A stretch of DNA of 64,000 nt from Vanilla planifolia. Lineage: Eukaryota; Streptophyta; Magnoliopsida; Asparagales; Orchidaceae. The position numbers were made by a program, and so were the translations under genes. The stretch is from assembly GCA_023846275.1 (NCBI GenBank), contig CM043868.1, forward strand, positions 1,445,153-1,509,152, read 5' to 3'. Of the stretch, positions 13,201 through 25,657 are shown piece after piece (position 1 is the first letter of the stretch; each line of letters begins with the position of its first letter). The notes under the pieces are model-generated. The model made no database searches. It saw only the letters and a program-made list of their open reading frames with translations, and was not told where the DNA came from.

Positions 13201-14343
13201 GCCTCATATTAGACATAAGAACTCTTTCACTTTCACCCCCATTGTCTCACCCCACATGTATTGTAAACCTGATTCCTCTTTTAAATTAATACTATTTAGT
13301 TAAAATGAGAGAAATAACATTGAAAACATGGACACAACAACTCCTCAAATTAGGAATAATAAAAAACCAATATTATCATAGTTTTATTATATTTAGTAGA
13401 TATATCTCAATACACACTTATACACATGCTTTTATTTATTTATAGAATATGTATTCATATATTGTAAACTCCAAAAATGATATCACTGAGTGTCACAAAA
13501 AAACTCAAGTGCACAACAACACTTCCCCTAATCCACTATTGTCTACCCATCTCTACGTATTAGTGCATGCCATGTAATATAGATAAAAAAATGATTATAA
13601 ACCTTAATAGATAAAACATAATAATAAACAATTATATATGAATAAAAGTGACAAAAAATGATTAATTAAATAAAACAAAATAATATCATGATATTAATAG
13701 TACAATATCTAATCCAATTAAATAATAGTAAAAAAGCATGGAAGAATAGTCCATTACTATAATATAATAGAATATAACAATGTGCCAGAAACTTTCATGT
13801 ACATACCAATACCAATATATATGGATATATCTCCTCATTTACTCTTTTTCATAATATAAATTACTCCTTTCTCATTTTCTTTTCCTTTTCCTTGTTCCCA
13901 TTTTTATTTTCATTATTTGATCCTTGTTTTCTTTCTTCATTGTTTTTCCTATTCTATTTTTATTTATATTTTAATTTGGCATCATATCATTATATCTATA
14001 CCTCAACTTATATGCATATCATAACAAGCCAGTAATCATATAATATCATATCAAATCTACACATCAAGGCCTTATAAAATGTGTTAAAAATGATGGAACT
14101 TAGTATATTAAAGCTATGTAAAAAGTGTTAGTAATGTATACATAACTCAAACTCATCATCTTCATTTACTAAGGCCCAAAACAAAATACTAATAATGTAG
14201 GAGGAGACTTTCAATGCCATCAACTCACAAACAAGTATAGAATTGTTGCCTCATCATGCTCTACATCCTCTATTAAGATCATATTCTTTTCCTACCACTA
14301 ATTTTAGGATATTTTGTTAAGGAAAACTCTTTTTCTAATTTGC

Positions 14344-14382
<39 letters not shown>

Positions 14383-14900
14383 CACGTGTGTGTGTGTGTG
14401 TGTGTGCATGTGTTTATATTTGTATAGAATAATGAAACCTTTAAGCAAGGACTAAAAAAATCAACATTAATGTCTAAAGGTCATGCTTTCTTAAATAAAA
14501 TAGAGAATAGTTCATAATCTCAAACTCCTTAATTTGACAGTGCTCCAAATTTTGTTATACAAATTGTTCTAAATAAGAACATGGGCAAAGATTAATGTAA
14601 ACTCATGATAAGTAATAATAAAAGGAAAGTAACAACAACAAAAGTCTTTGATGACTATGTAGCAATTAAAAATGGCTTCAAGCAAGAGAAGCACAAGTTT
14701 GTATCAGATTTCAAAGCCCCTCAAAAACAAAAGTGAACAAAACTAGACCTTCAAGTGCCAAAGGATTTCAACAGTAAATTTCAAGAAAAAGCAATCAATT
14801 TAGGATTAAGTTTTCCTAACCAACATGATTCACCCCATGTTGGCACAAAGAACAAAAAGGAAAGCGAAGATAACCTTGAAGAATCGAACTAGATTGAAGA
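10240..14900. other. AT-rich intergenic DNA
   Basis: No supported gene. Between about 10,380 and 11,760 there are loosely similar AT-rich blocks, each followed by a stretch with CATCATCCCA and TAGGA words (near 10,690 and 11,080). They may be a diverged repeat. The 12,206-12,391 minus-strand frame is low-complexity Phe/Tyr-rich and not credible as a gene. A (TG)n run lies at 14,345-14,407. Confidence 0.45.
14345..14407. repeat. (TG)n microsatellite
   Basis: About 30 TG dinucleotides with one interruption reading GCGTGCACG near the middle. Plain dinucleotide repeat. Confidence 0.9.
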
Positions 14901-14951
14901 AAAATTGTGGAAGCTCAAGAGCAGTAAAAATTTTGGATCAATCATTAATTA

Positions 14952-15493
14952 ATGGATAACACTTTTATATGGAAAATAAGTAATGTTATGAATACAAAAA
15001 TATTTTCCTACCTCGAGCACATAATTAAGTCCACTAACATGGCATTAGTAGCTCTACTAGAATGGCTCAAAAGGAGAAACTTTTCAATTTGGCATCTACT
15101 TTGGGTTTTGCTCACTATACTCGAAACTTATCCAACAAAATATGGATACTATGTAAAGATAATATTTAATGTGATAAAATACATGATGATAAATAATGTA
15201 TTCACATAGACATTATAAAAACTAGAATCCAAGTATCTAAAAATGATATATTTTTGAATGCAAAGTATACATAGGTAGAGAGAAGAATAATATGGAAATG
15301 ATTAATAGTGATTACAACAAGTCAGAAGGGACCATGGTTAGTTAGGTGTGATTTTAACATAACTACCTTCATGAATGAATGCATGGGACCTTCCATCTTC
15401 TCCCTACCTACAACTTATGAATTTATAGACTTTCTAAACCAATGTTTCTTGGAAGAACTTCCTTTCTCAAGCTCACCATATACTTATCAATAG
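14952..15493 (+). pseudogene. LINE endonuclease remnant
   Basis: The frame at 14,952-15,209 contains TNMALVALLEWLKRRNFSIW, and a +1 shifted continuation reads SNKIWILCKDNI. The frame at 15,308-15,493 has GPWLVRCDFNITTFMNECMG, then FIDFLNQCFLEELPF and PYTYQ. These match the order of plant LINE endonucleases, with the family G-D-F-N motif appearing as C-D-F-N. The catalytic Asp and Asn of that motif are kept, while other parts are frameshifted. Confidence 0.72.
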
Positions 15494-15699
15494 AAGATAA
15501 GGGAAATGGGTTTGGAAGATACTTTTGATGGTGTTGGTAAAAAACGAATGGATAGAACTTTTCTTCAAGTACAATCATTCAACACCTATGTAAAATGAGA
15601 TCTAACCATTCCCCACTATTGCTACAACATCCTATGGACAACATCACTAACGTTTTGTAAAAGTACTAGCTCACAATTAGAAAATTCCAACTTATCTAT

Positions 15700-17000
15700 T
15701 AAGCATGTTAGCTTTAGCCTTCCAATTAAGAAGATTGAAGAAATGTCTAAAATAGTGAAACAAAAATACATTTGTTGACATCTTTCAAGACATTAAAAGA
15801 GGAAAATACATGGTTAAGGATAGAGAAAAGGAGTTTTAAGTGAGTCAAAAATAGGAGTTACTAAATAAAGAAGAAATTTATTGGTGATAGAAGGCTAGAA
15901 CCAAATGGTTAAAGGAAGAAGAGAAAAACACAAATTGCTTTCATGCATTAGTTAAGGATAGAAGAGTGCAAATCAACATTATGATATTAACAATTCAAAT
16001 GGTCAGATGATATATGGGCAAGAAACAATATAACATGTAGTCATGTGTTTCTTTAATCACCAACTATGTAAGAAAAAGGTATATCATGATGAAGAAATCT
16101 TAAGAAATACACTTAAATTGATAAATGAGGAAGACAACCTATCCCTTGTAAAAAATTTCAAATTAGAGGAGATAAAAGAAGTGTTTTTCGATTAGTTAAG
16201 GATAGTGCATCTGGGTTAGATGGGTTTAATGATTATTTTTTAACAAAGTGTTGGGACATCATTACATTGGATGTTCTTAATATTGCAATGGATTGCATTG
16301 TTGGAAGTCCAATACCTAAGAGATTGCAAGTTCTAACATAGTGCTCATTCTTAAGACTCAAAACCTTGGATCATTTAAAGAGTATATTTGTATGCAACTT
16401 CTCTAAAAAATATGATGCAAGCTACTATCCAACATACTCAACACAGTTTTACCAAATATCATTTATGCAATGCAAGTTAGTTTTCATAAAAGGATGAGAG
16501 ATTATTAAGAATATGCTTATAGCTCAGGAACCTATGGGTTCACTTAATAAAAAAATTAGAGACAAAAACTACATTATTAAACTAGGTATAAAAACTATAT
16601 TTGATAGTTTTCCTTGGGAGTTTATTAATAAAAAACTCACAAAACTCAAGTTCTCAGCTCAATTAAAAAGTGTTATCAACAACATCACAAGAAATTCATG
16701 GATATCTATCATGATTAATGGCTTTCCTTACATTACTTTCAAGAAATAAGAGGATTAAAGCAAGGTAACCCAAATTCTATACTACTCTTTAATATAACAA
16801 TAGAGGCTTTTAATAGAGCATTAAAGAAATAATTTTAAAAAAAAGAAAACATTTCATTACACAACATAAAGAGGTTTCCTATGGTCACTTACCTTAGCTA
16901 TTATAATGATATTATTATCTTTAGTGGATGTGATTATAGATCATTAAGACATATTCGTAATTTTTTAAAGGTTTCATGACATAACAAGAATGTAGTAAAA
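15700..17000 (+). pseudogene. LINE reverse transcriptase remnant
   Basis: The linker end reads EEIYW, a stop, then QKARTKWLKEEEKNTNCFH at about 15,870-15,945. This is close in pattern to the linker of the minus-strand LINE at 3.0-3.2 kb. RT follows. The frame at 16,513-16,749 has MLIAQEPMG, KIRDKNYIIKLGIKTIFDS, WEFINKKLTKLKF and WISIMINGFPY, the known order of fingers and palm. The family K-x-D-x-x-K-A-Y-D strand reads KLGIKTIFD here. The catalytic Y-A-D-D box reads Y-Y-N-D at 16,899-16,910 (within LSYYNDIIIF). Loss of an active-site Asp and many stops make it inactive. Confidence 0.78.
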
Positions 17001-17751
17001 CTCATAAAAGTGTAAATTCTATGCTATTAAATGATGAGGATAATAGTAACTAAAAATATTAGAATGGACATGAATTTTAAATAAGGCTTTCTTCTCATTA
17101 CACAATTAGGGTGCTCTATTTTTATCGATAAAAAGAATCAATGTACTTCCAAAAATAAATTGAGTAATTACATTATAAGATGATTGGTTAAAAGAAAAAG
17201 TTTTTATCCATGGGTCATATATTCATACCAGTAAAACATATCCTAAATTCAATACCAACTTCCCATTGATGACAATAAATCTACCAATGCAAAATTATTA
17301 ACAAATTGGAAAAGATTATGAATGGATTCCTATGGGGGACTTTGATAAGAATTACAAACTCCATTTATTCTCTTAGGAAAAAGTACTTTCTATATTGGAG
17401 GAAAATAGATTGGGACTAAGGAAACTAAAGGACATTATGTTGCATATTCAATTAAAATGAATTGGAGGTTATTTATTGAACAAACACTCTTAATTAATTT
17501 TATGAAAGAAAAATATTTGAATGGAAATCAAAAGGTCACCAAATTAGATACATAAAAGAACATGAAAAAGACTAAAGCTTTAGTGTTAATGCATACATAC
17601 TAATCTCATTTATTTGGTGGGTATTTTTGGACACATAATAATGATGGAATTTTTAACCTATAATTAGCATGGAATAAAATAAGATGCAAGTGCTTCAAGC
17701 TAAACTATGTGAAAAGTATTTGGAATTGGAAAGCTCCCACTAAGGTATCAT

Positions 17752-19310
17752 TGAACAAATTAGACTTCTATAAGGGTCTAATTTAGGGTCTACAATACAA
17801 AAGATTCTTATTAACACTTAAAAATATTAAAGGTTATAATACATTAATTATGACTAATGACATATGTGATATTTTAAAATTATTTAAAGATTAGTGTCTA
17901 AAGTTATAGTGTTGATTATTTAGTGGAATAGATAACAAAACATTAAACATTAAGCATAAAATCTTAATGAGTAGTTTTGTTACATCTAATTTCACACGTG
18001 AAGAAATTAAGGTAAACTCTATATGGAGTACTTTAAGGGAAGAAAGTACAATTCTAACTTTAAATAACTATCAAAGATAAAAGTTATAAAAAGAGTTTAC
18101 TTTTTTGGTAATGATGACTTATAATTTCCTTTGAAGTTGGTGTGGAGCACAAAAGATGGAAAAGTGTAACGAGGAGGTTTGGGTTAGTGATAAAGTTCAG
18201 CTAATATGGTAACAAGGTGATCTACTAGAATTTGGAGCCTTATTGAGAAGGGTGGTAGTTTGTTGTCTTGATTGAGCAAGTGAAGTGGTAGACAAAGACT
18301 TAAGAAGAGGGAATTTGATTATTTATCAATTCTCTCGATGGAATGTTTCTCACCTTTGATTATTGTCTCTCATAATGGGAATGGAAGTTGAAATCTCTCT
18401 AATTGGAGTTGGGACACACTCTTTACTCACAAATGTGAAAGTACACAAATAATAGAAAATTTATTTAGGAACAATAATATTATAATGAGAGATCCACTCC
18501 TATTTATAGATGAAGGAGAGCTTAATAACTATACATAGAAAAATAAAATTAAATGTACTTGAAACATAACAAGCATAAGAAAAAATAGAATTAAATATAC
18601 CTTAGAATATAGAATAAGCATGTAGAAAAGATATTTAAATGCACTTTGTAACATAGTAAAATCATAGAAAAAAGAATTCAACATAAGGAAAGACTATTTT
18701 GAAGTTAAATCATTTTAAAATACAAAAAAAGATCTTTAAAATTTTAAGATATTAATTCCAAATAGGTCAACCACATTAAATGAAAAATATAAAAAGCATG
18801 AAAAACTTATAACATAAGAAATACTATGTAATCATGCAACATAAATATCTGAGATTAATGACATTGCAATGAGAATGCCAGTAGTCAACGAGATGGACGA
18901 TGGTGGCCAATGATGGCTGAAGGGTAGGTGGCTGATGAGCTACCAAATGATGGTAAGTGACTAGGTGATGTCAAACAACTAGATGATGATGGGTGATTGA
19001 TGATGTTGAGTAACCAATGTTGGTAGTGATTAAGAGAAATAGGTGACCAGGAGATGGAGGGTAAAGCATACACAAGTTCAAATGAATAGGAACCAATATC
19101 AATGATGACACAAAATAACTACAAAATATGTTAGGATGAACATAGCAAAAATAGTGAGGATAATCATAGGAAAATAAAATAGAGTATTGTAATCAACCAC
19201 TAGGGTTGACAAAGATGACTAATCAAAATAAGATTTAGCTCAAACATGACTACTTTGAATAGGACTTATGTAATGCCAGCAAGTGCAAGTTTTTGAGCTA
19301 ACGTGAGACA
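17752..19310 (-). repeat. 3' LTR of the nested gypsy element
   Basis: This 1,559-bp block aligns along its length with 24,139-25,657. Shared landmarks in both copies are a TAGTTTTGT block, the TTTGGAGC(C/T)TTATT word, an ACTTAAGAA-AA region followed by CTCTCGATGGAA, a long A-rich part, GATGGTGA/GATGATGG-type repeats and a final TGAGACA. The block does not code: its small frames, such as 18,885-19,073, are shadows. Confidence 0.85.
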
Positions 19311-19328
19311 CTCCTCTATCATCCTCCC
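19311..19328 (-). other. Polypurine tract of the gypsy element
   Basis: Immediately inside the 3' LTR the plus strand reads CTCCTCTATCATCCTCCC, so the minus strand is purine-rich (GGGAGGATGATAGAGGAG) and abuts TGTCTCA. That is the position and composition of a plus-strand-priming polypurine tract. Confidence 0.7.
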
Positions 19329-19648
19329 TAGGTTAGAGAGAGCTAAGTTTGCTCGTTTCAAGGTAATGGGCATAATAATTATCTAACATGTCTGATAGAA
19401 TCGTCATTGATTAGCCAAGAGTCATTGATCAGAGGTTTACTCTTCTAATTAACTAAAAATTTTCTAAGTATAAAATATTTGGTAAGAATTATCTCTTGAT
19501 CTAAAATTTTCTCCACATTATCCATACTTACATATAGCACTGATGTAATGGTAGAAACGAGTATACTCAACATGGGATGATCAAGCTCAAATTGCTTACT
19601 TGGTATTGAATGTGGCATCATGTAGAGACTAAATCTTCAATATTAAAG

Positions 19649-19778
19649 GTTGCAATAATCCCATAATATTTTAAGAAATCCAAAATTTATACATTAATCC
19701 TTAGTTTTTGAATGTTGCAATAATCCCATAATCTTTTAAGAAATCCAAAATTTATACATTAATCCTTAGTTTTTGAAT
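19649..19778. repeat. 65-bp tandem duplication, two copies
   Basis: Units 19,649-19,713 and 19,714-19,778 are identical except for one base (ATATTTT versus ATCTTTT). The duplication lies in the untranslated 3' part of the gypsy element, between integrase and polypurine tract. The near identity contrasts with the heavy decay around it, so this duplication is recent. Confidence 0.95.
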
Positions 19779-20149
19779 AATCCTAAAAGATTCAGCTTCA
19801 TGCACTTGTAATTTATTGTAAGCTCTAGAAAAAAACTATTCTATCCTAACTCTAATTATAATATAGTCTCTATAAAATTCCTTAACCTTTTTATAAGAAT
19901 CTACTTGTTTCTTATACTTTCATTACTTAGATTAAGTTTTTTTTATATTATTTTATGTAACAAAGAAAAAAGAGAGACAAAGAAAGAAGTAAAGATAAAA
20001 GTCTAAAAGTTTACTACTAAAGGAATATGATCAATAAAAAATATTGGCTTATTACCATGACAAATTTTTAAGAGACTTAGACCAATACTACGATTCACAA
20101 AATTATTATATGAAACTTTTGAGTCATTGTAGTAGTTGATCTCAAAGCT

Positions 20150-20760
20150 TAAGTTTTTCCCCTCTTAAGTTATAAAGAACATTTCCTAAAATATAATTTA
20201 TGATTATTTTTTTATCCATTTATTGGAAGTAAGCTAGAGAAAATTTTAGATTAGTCCTTAGTCAATGTCACAAGGTCTTCAAAAAATAAGTAATGAATCT
20301 TACATCTTGATGGGATACAATGGTCATTAAGACACTATGCAATGTAATTATTTTAATAAAAGAAAATGTGGCAACAAAAGTAGCATCAATGGTCTTATGA
20401 CAAGGGACAAAATGAGTTATCTTAGAGAAAAAGTCAAAGACCATAAGGACAAAGTCATATATAGATGGGGTCTTAAGTAATCCTAGTACTAAAATCTATA
20501 TTTATGTGCTCCCAAGACTTGTTAGATATAGGTAGGAAAATGTAAAGTCTTTGGCCAATATTTTGAGATTTTGTAGTTGTGTATGTATGACATTGAGCTA
20601 TAATAAATGCAATATAATACATAATTTTAGACTAACAAAATCTCTCTATGACACCTTTAAGAGTCTTATCTCTCCCAAAACAATCAGATAATCCTCCAAC
20701 GTGTACTTCCCAAATGTCCAAGTTATAAGTTTAGGATATATAACCTATTATTATTATATT
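20150..20760 (-). pseudogene. Gypsy integrase remnant
   Basis: Minus-strand reading of about 20,380-20,590 gives AQCHTYTTTKSQN, then LPISNKSWEHINIDF. This is the end of the zinc-binding part followed by the start of the integrase catalytic core, where the family has L-P-x-P-x-x-P-W-x-x-I-x-x-D-F. The first core Asp is kept in INIDF. Further on a frame-shifted run reads VFDFFSKITHFVPCH, matching the F-S-K-x-x-H-F strand. Numerous stops follow. Its place after RNase H on the minus strand agrees with Ty3/gypsy order. Confidence 0.7.
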
Positions 20761-21023
20761 AGTGTACATCTTTCAAGCTAAAATCTCTAAATATGAGGGT
20801 TGGTGTTGATTTGTTCTTGATAAATTTGCTCAAACTCAAGATACTAAAGATATTGGTTTTTTATTTAGTCAAAATCTAGGACCTTTTTAGACAAAATGGT
20901 CAATAAGTGAACACTCTAACTAAGTGCATTAGTTGTTTTTCTTTCTAAGTTAAGATTATGTTTAATAATGAACAAATACTCTTGGATGTACGTAAACCAT
21001 TTGGCATTCCAATGACTATGATC

Positions 21024-21600
21024 TCATTGGTAATTTAGGAATCTAAGCACCTCATGATCAAAGTATAGGATGAATTCTTTAAACAATAAGTAATGCCTCC
21101 AATGACTTAAAGATTGAACTATGGTATACAATTCTTTTTCATATATAATACTTATTTTTAGTATCATTAAGCTTCTTATTAAAGAACATAATAAGATCTT
21201 TACCTTAACTATGGGAATCACTTATCCTTACACCTGATGCATCATATGCAACCTTAAAAGTAGCAAAAAAAATCAGGTAGTTATAGAATGGATGCCTTGG
21301 TCACAACCACTTTCAATTTTCTAAAAGCTACATTTATAGATTTGGTACAAATAAATTTACTAAACTTATTACAATTAGTAATTAACATGATAATAATACA
21401 TAATTATTTGAAAATCATTGAGAAAAAGTGGCTAAATTATGAAAGATTCTAATGTCATGAACTATTTTTAGGGTAAGCCACCTATAATTGCCTTAAATTT
21501 ATTAGGGTTAAGAGACAACCCTTTAGAAGAAACTATATACCCTATGAAAGCAACCTTGGACATGAAGAACTCATATTCTCTAGATTAGAGAATAAGTGTT
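21024..21600 (-). pseudogene. Gypsy RT C-terminus and RNase H remnant
   Basis: The minus strand at 21,490-21,560 reads EYEFFMSKVAFIGYIVSSKG, then LSLNPNKFKAI. This matches the family's C-E-F-x-x-x-x-V-x-F-L-G-x-x-V-S-x-x-G strand at the end of RT. Downstream, the frame 21,024-21,221 contains YEKELYTIVQSLSHWRHYLL, followed by FKEFILYFDHEVLRFLNYQ, the RNase H hallmark around the conserved D-H. The upstream RT portion between 21.6 and 22.2 kb could be located only loosely, and the plus-strand frame at 21,606-21,899 is a shadow. Confidence 0.85.
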
Positions 21601-22607
21601 CCTTCTTGAGAGTGCTACATATTTGTACAAATGGTCCCAGTAATTCTCAAAAAACTTGTTATAAAACAATTCCATCTAAATATTCTCTAATAAACTATCT
21701 TAAGTATAATTTTAAAACCAAGGTCATCAGTCTCATGAATATACTTGATACATTTGATAACCTAAATGTCATCACTAACTATTCATACAAACTATTCTTA
21801 GTCTTAAATATGATCTTTTATTCCTCTCTCATCCTAATCCTTACTGGAAAACTACTTTTTAAGTTTTTCTTAGAAAATATGGGGATACTTGACATCTAAT
21901 CTATGAGATCATCTAATCGAGAAATATAAAAGTTATATTTTATTATGATTTTTTAATTTCTCAACTATCAACACATATTCTCTACATTCCATTCTTTCTG
22001 GGTGCTAAAAGTGTGAGGATAACATAGGGACTAATACTTAGATAAATAATTTTTTAAGAAATTCTATTACTTAATCGGTTAACTTAGTATGAGCCTTTAG
22101 GTTTAGTCTATAGTAAGAAAGGTTAAGTAATCTCACTTAGGAACTAGATTGATCATGTATTGTATGTTCTACATATGAGGTAGAGTGTTAGGTACATCAT
22201 CCAAGAAAATATTAAAAAATTAATTTAATAAGATCTATATAAGTGATAGGTCTAGTAGGTGATAACTAACTGCTTAATTATAAGAAACCAAACTAAGTCT
22301 CTTTGTTAAGGGTCTTCCTAACCTAAGATAGTGTGATCAAGCTCAAATCCTTCATCTTTCTGTTTTTGTTTATCCTTGGGTTTAAACTTTTCTATAGATT
22401 TTATAGGCTTAAGTACTTAGAGTTTTTCATGAGGTGAGGTAGGATGTAATGTAATAATTTTTACTTCATGAAAAAAAAAACATGTGTTAATCCTACCCTT
22501 CAAAGTTATGTTCTTATTAAAAGCCATGGTCAAGATAAGGTGACCTAACTACTAAAACTAAGGATTTTTTTATGTTTTTAATTCTTTCTTAGCTTTCTTA
22601 TCGAGCA

Positions 22608-24117
22608 TTATGTTTTCTTATTTCTTCGACTTTTTTCATGATCACTATTTGAGTTCATAATCATAGCTCTCTTTATGGAGTAAGTAGCAAAAAATCCCTT
22701 TTCATGGCACCTAAAATAAGCATTTCTAGATTGAGAGGTTTGGAACTTAATGGTTAGGCTTGAAGGAGGGTGTGAAGAAGTGGATGGTAACATAAGTTTA
22801 AGTAATTTAAAAACTATGGTGGAGGGGTAAAGGAAGTGCAAGTATGAGTGGGTTGATAAAAGGTGGTGTAAACCTTTGGAGGGGCTACTTGATCAATTTT
22901 ATTAAAGTATAAAGTCCTACTTGTCTCTATATTTTTAACTATGTACTCTAAGATAATAATATTTCTTAAGATAAATTTAACCTATATGTATAACTTTAAA
23001 CTTACCTTAAAATAGGAGTGTACCACACACTCAAGTTCATCTTTGTCACACAAAAGTTTATAATCCTTAAACTTATTAATCTACTCCTTAATAAACTTAT
23101 TATCTCAGGAAAACCTTTATCATTTATCTAGTAATTGTGTATTATAGGTTATTAGAATAAACTTATTGTATAATTGGGATACCTCTTCATCATTATTGGC
23201 ATATTTCACTCTAAGCTTCTATAAAACCTATAGGTAGTATTGAAGAGTTTGGTCTTAATAAATGTATACTTCTTTTGCTCATTCATTTTGCATTAGTCAA
23301 AGTAATCATCCATACAAGTCTATTAATTTATGTAATCGTTAGGATTAGAACTGCGATAAAAAATTAGGATGTCCAATTTCACATTGGGATAAATTCTCTC
23401 TCACAGTGCTTCAAAAGTATTTCCTCCTCACTAGTCATATATAAGTCATCATTTAGGTTTGACTCATCAAAAATTTCATTTCTTCTTCTATGATAATGAT
23501 TTCTTTCATGGATATCTTGGTCGAATTCATCAAAAGGATAATCATTTCTTCTATGGTTTCTCATCTCTTGGGGTTTTTTTCTTCTATATCATTAAGTGTG
23601 ACAGTTCTTCTCCCCTTATCCCTTTCACTTCTAGGATTTGGTTTATACTAATAGTTAAAGAGGATTTGTTCAACCAATTGGGTGAGTTGGGTTATTAATT
23701 TTGCAATTTCTAGTATAAGGCCTTGGTTTGAGTTTTTTCCTTGGTTTTGTTTTGATTCAAGTTTTTGATCTGTCGACCTACCAGACCTTGCGGTCATATA
23801 AACGGTTAACACATAAAGAGATATCAAGGAATAAAAATAATATGAGATATCTTTTTTTAAATAATGAAAGAAAATTGATCACATCTATAGAACACTAAAG
23901 CTAAGATAGAGTGTTTTTCTAATAAAATGATGAGTTATCAGGGTCTTACTTATGCTAAACCACCTCCAAAATAGAGCTAATAGTTCTCAAGAAAGATGGT
24001 AAGGATTTGTTATTACTTTCATAACACTTCTTAAGATAAAGTTTATCCAAAATTAGCTAAGAGTTCTCAGTAAATATACTAAGTAAAAAAGAAATATTTT
24101 TATATTAAGTAAAAAAT
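22608..24117 (-). pseudogene. Gypsy gag remnant with decayed zinc knuckle
   Basis: The minus-strand frame 22,608-22,841 carries AYFRCHEKGFFATYSIKRAM. The spacing fits a C-x2-C-x4-H-x4-C nucleocapsid knuckle in which the first Cys, the His and the last Cys have been replaced by Tyr, Phe and Ser. Upstream on that strand, the frame 23,379-23,564 is an acidic/Arg-rich piece starting MRNHRRNDYPFDEFDQD, which fits the hydrophilic N-terminal part of gag. No protease motif could be read with confidence between 22.0 and 22.6 kb. Confidence 0.55.
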
Positions 24118-24134
24118 CATGATATTTGATACAA
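24118..24134 (-). other. Primer-binding-site-like sequence
   Basis: Four bases inside the 5' LTR the minus strand reads TTGTATCAAATATCATG. It resembles the plant initiator tRNA-Met PBS beginning TGGTATCAGAGC, with several mismatches as expected of an old copy. Confidence 0.5.
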
Positions 24135-24138
24135 AAGT

Positions 24139-25657
24139 TGATGCATAATAAATTAGCTTCTAATAAGATTTAATTTGGAGTCTAGAATACAAGAGATGCT
24201 TAAAAGATTATTAAAAATATTAAATGATACTTAACACTAATTAGAACTAAATGGTATTATGATAATTTGAAATTATTCAAAGATTAATATCCAAAGTTAC
24301 AATGTTAATTATTTAGTGAAGCAACTGACAACGTATTAAGCATTAAGAATAAAGTCCTACAAAGTAGTTTTGTCACATTTAATTTCACATATAAAATAGA
24401 CAATTTAGGACAAATTCTATGTGAAATATTTTAATAAGAGAAAGAGGAACTAAAATTCTTGATTACTTTCAAGAAAATAAAAATTATAGAAAGAGTTCAC
24501 CTTTTTGGTGGAGAAGTTTTATTAAAAGGATAACAAGATAGTTGGCTAGGATTTGGAGCTTTATTAAGGAGGGTGATAGTTTGGTGGTTTGATCGAGAGA
24601 GTGAAAGGGGGGATGAAGACTTAAGAAAAAAAAATTTGATTAATTGTCAGCTCTCTCGATGGAAGGTTTCTCATCTTTTATCCTTGTCTCCCACAAGAGG
24701 AGCGAAAGTTGGAATCTCTCCAACTAGAGTTAACTACACAATCTTTGTGCACAAAGATGGAAGCACACAAACAAGAAAAAAAATTATTTAAGAATAACAA
24801 CATTACAATGAGGGAGCGATTCCTATTTATAAATAAAAGAAAGTTCAATAACTATGGATAGAATAAAGAGAATTAAATGCACCTTTGAACATAATGTAAA
24901 CATAGTAAAAAGATAATTAATTGTACCTAAAAATATAGAATAAGCATAAGGAAAAAAGAATTAAATGTACCTTAGAACATAGCAAAAGCATAAAAAAGAA
25001 GAAGTTAACATAAGGAAGGCCCATTTTAGAGTTAAATCACTTAGAAATTAGAAAGTGATCTTTAGAATTCTAAGAAATTAACTCCAAATAGATCAACCAC
25101 ATTGAATTCCAAATATAAAAAAGGCATGAAAAAAATTACAACATAAGGAAAATTATGTAATCATGCAACATGATGATTAGACATTGTTGACAATGCAATA
25201 AAGATGCCAATAGTGGATGAAAAGGATGATAGTGGTGCCTAGCGATGCCAGGGCATGTGGCTAATGGAAGGCCAAGTGATGGTGAGTGACCATGTTATGC
25301 TAGGCAGCCAGATTATGGTGAACGATTGACAATAGAGAGTGATAGATAATGATAGTGATCAGGAGCAGTAGGCGAACAGGTGATGGTGGACAGTCAATGA
25401 TGATAATCAAAGCACATACAAGTTAAAACAAACAAGAATTGACCTAAATGATGAGACAAATGACTACAAAATATGCTTGGATGAAAAAAGCAAAAACATC
25501 AGGGATAATCATAATGAAAAAAATAGGGTTTTCTAGTTGACCCCTTTGGTTGACAAAGATGACCAATCAAAATAGGATTCATCTTGGGCATGACTCCAAG
25601 TTCAAATAAGACTTGTGCAAGACTAAAGGGTGTGTGTTTGTGAGCAAATATGAGACA
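24139..25657 (-). repeat. 5' LTR of the nested gypsy element
   Basis: This 1,519-bp block is the partner of 17,752-19,310. The minus strand starts TGTCTCATATTTGCTC. It is slightly shorter than the other copy because of small deletions, for example in the region after the TTTTTGGTGGAGAAG word. The short frame at 24,573-24,791 is not credible as a gene. Confidence 0.85.

Larger units (their letters stand above)
14950..17751 (+). mobile_element. Degenerate plant L1-type LINE, 5' part
   Basis: Plus-strand frames carry, in order, an endonuclease (14,952-15,493), a linker (about 15,700-15,970), reverse transcriptase (about 16,130-17,000) and the start of the C-terminal region. That last part has the run IWNWKAPTKVS at about 17,718-17,750. 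The LINE stops exactly where the gypsy LTR begins, and its reading resumes after the other LTR at 25,658. The 14.6-14.95 kb flank may hold ORF1 scraps, but nothing was recognised. Frames are broken throughout. A copy of this length with the RT palm motif altered could not move on its own. Confidence 0.78.
17752..25657 (-). mobile_element. Ty3/gypsy LTR retrotransposon nested in a LINE
   Basis: A 7.9-kb minus-strand element is bounded by two related direct repeats, 17,752-19,310 (3' LTR) and 24,139-25,657 (5' LTR). Both end, on the minus strand, in TGTCTCA at the 5' side and start on the plus strand with TGA at the other. The internal part of 4,828 bp shows gag, RT, RNase H and integrase pieces in the proper order. 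A PBS-like site lies next to the 5' LTR and a purine tract next to the 3' LTR. The LTRs differ at many positions and by about 40 bp in length, so insertion is old. Flanking 5-mers are ATCAT and CTCTT, which is not a clear target-site duplication. It interrupts a LINE whose coding sequence resumes at 25,658. Confidence 0.85.

Noticed and set aside
21606-21899. 97-codon plus-strand frame
   Set aside because: It is opposite to the gypsy RT region, whose motifs read on the minus strand.
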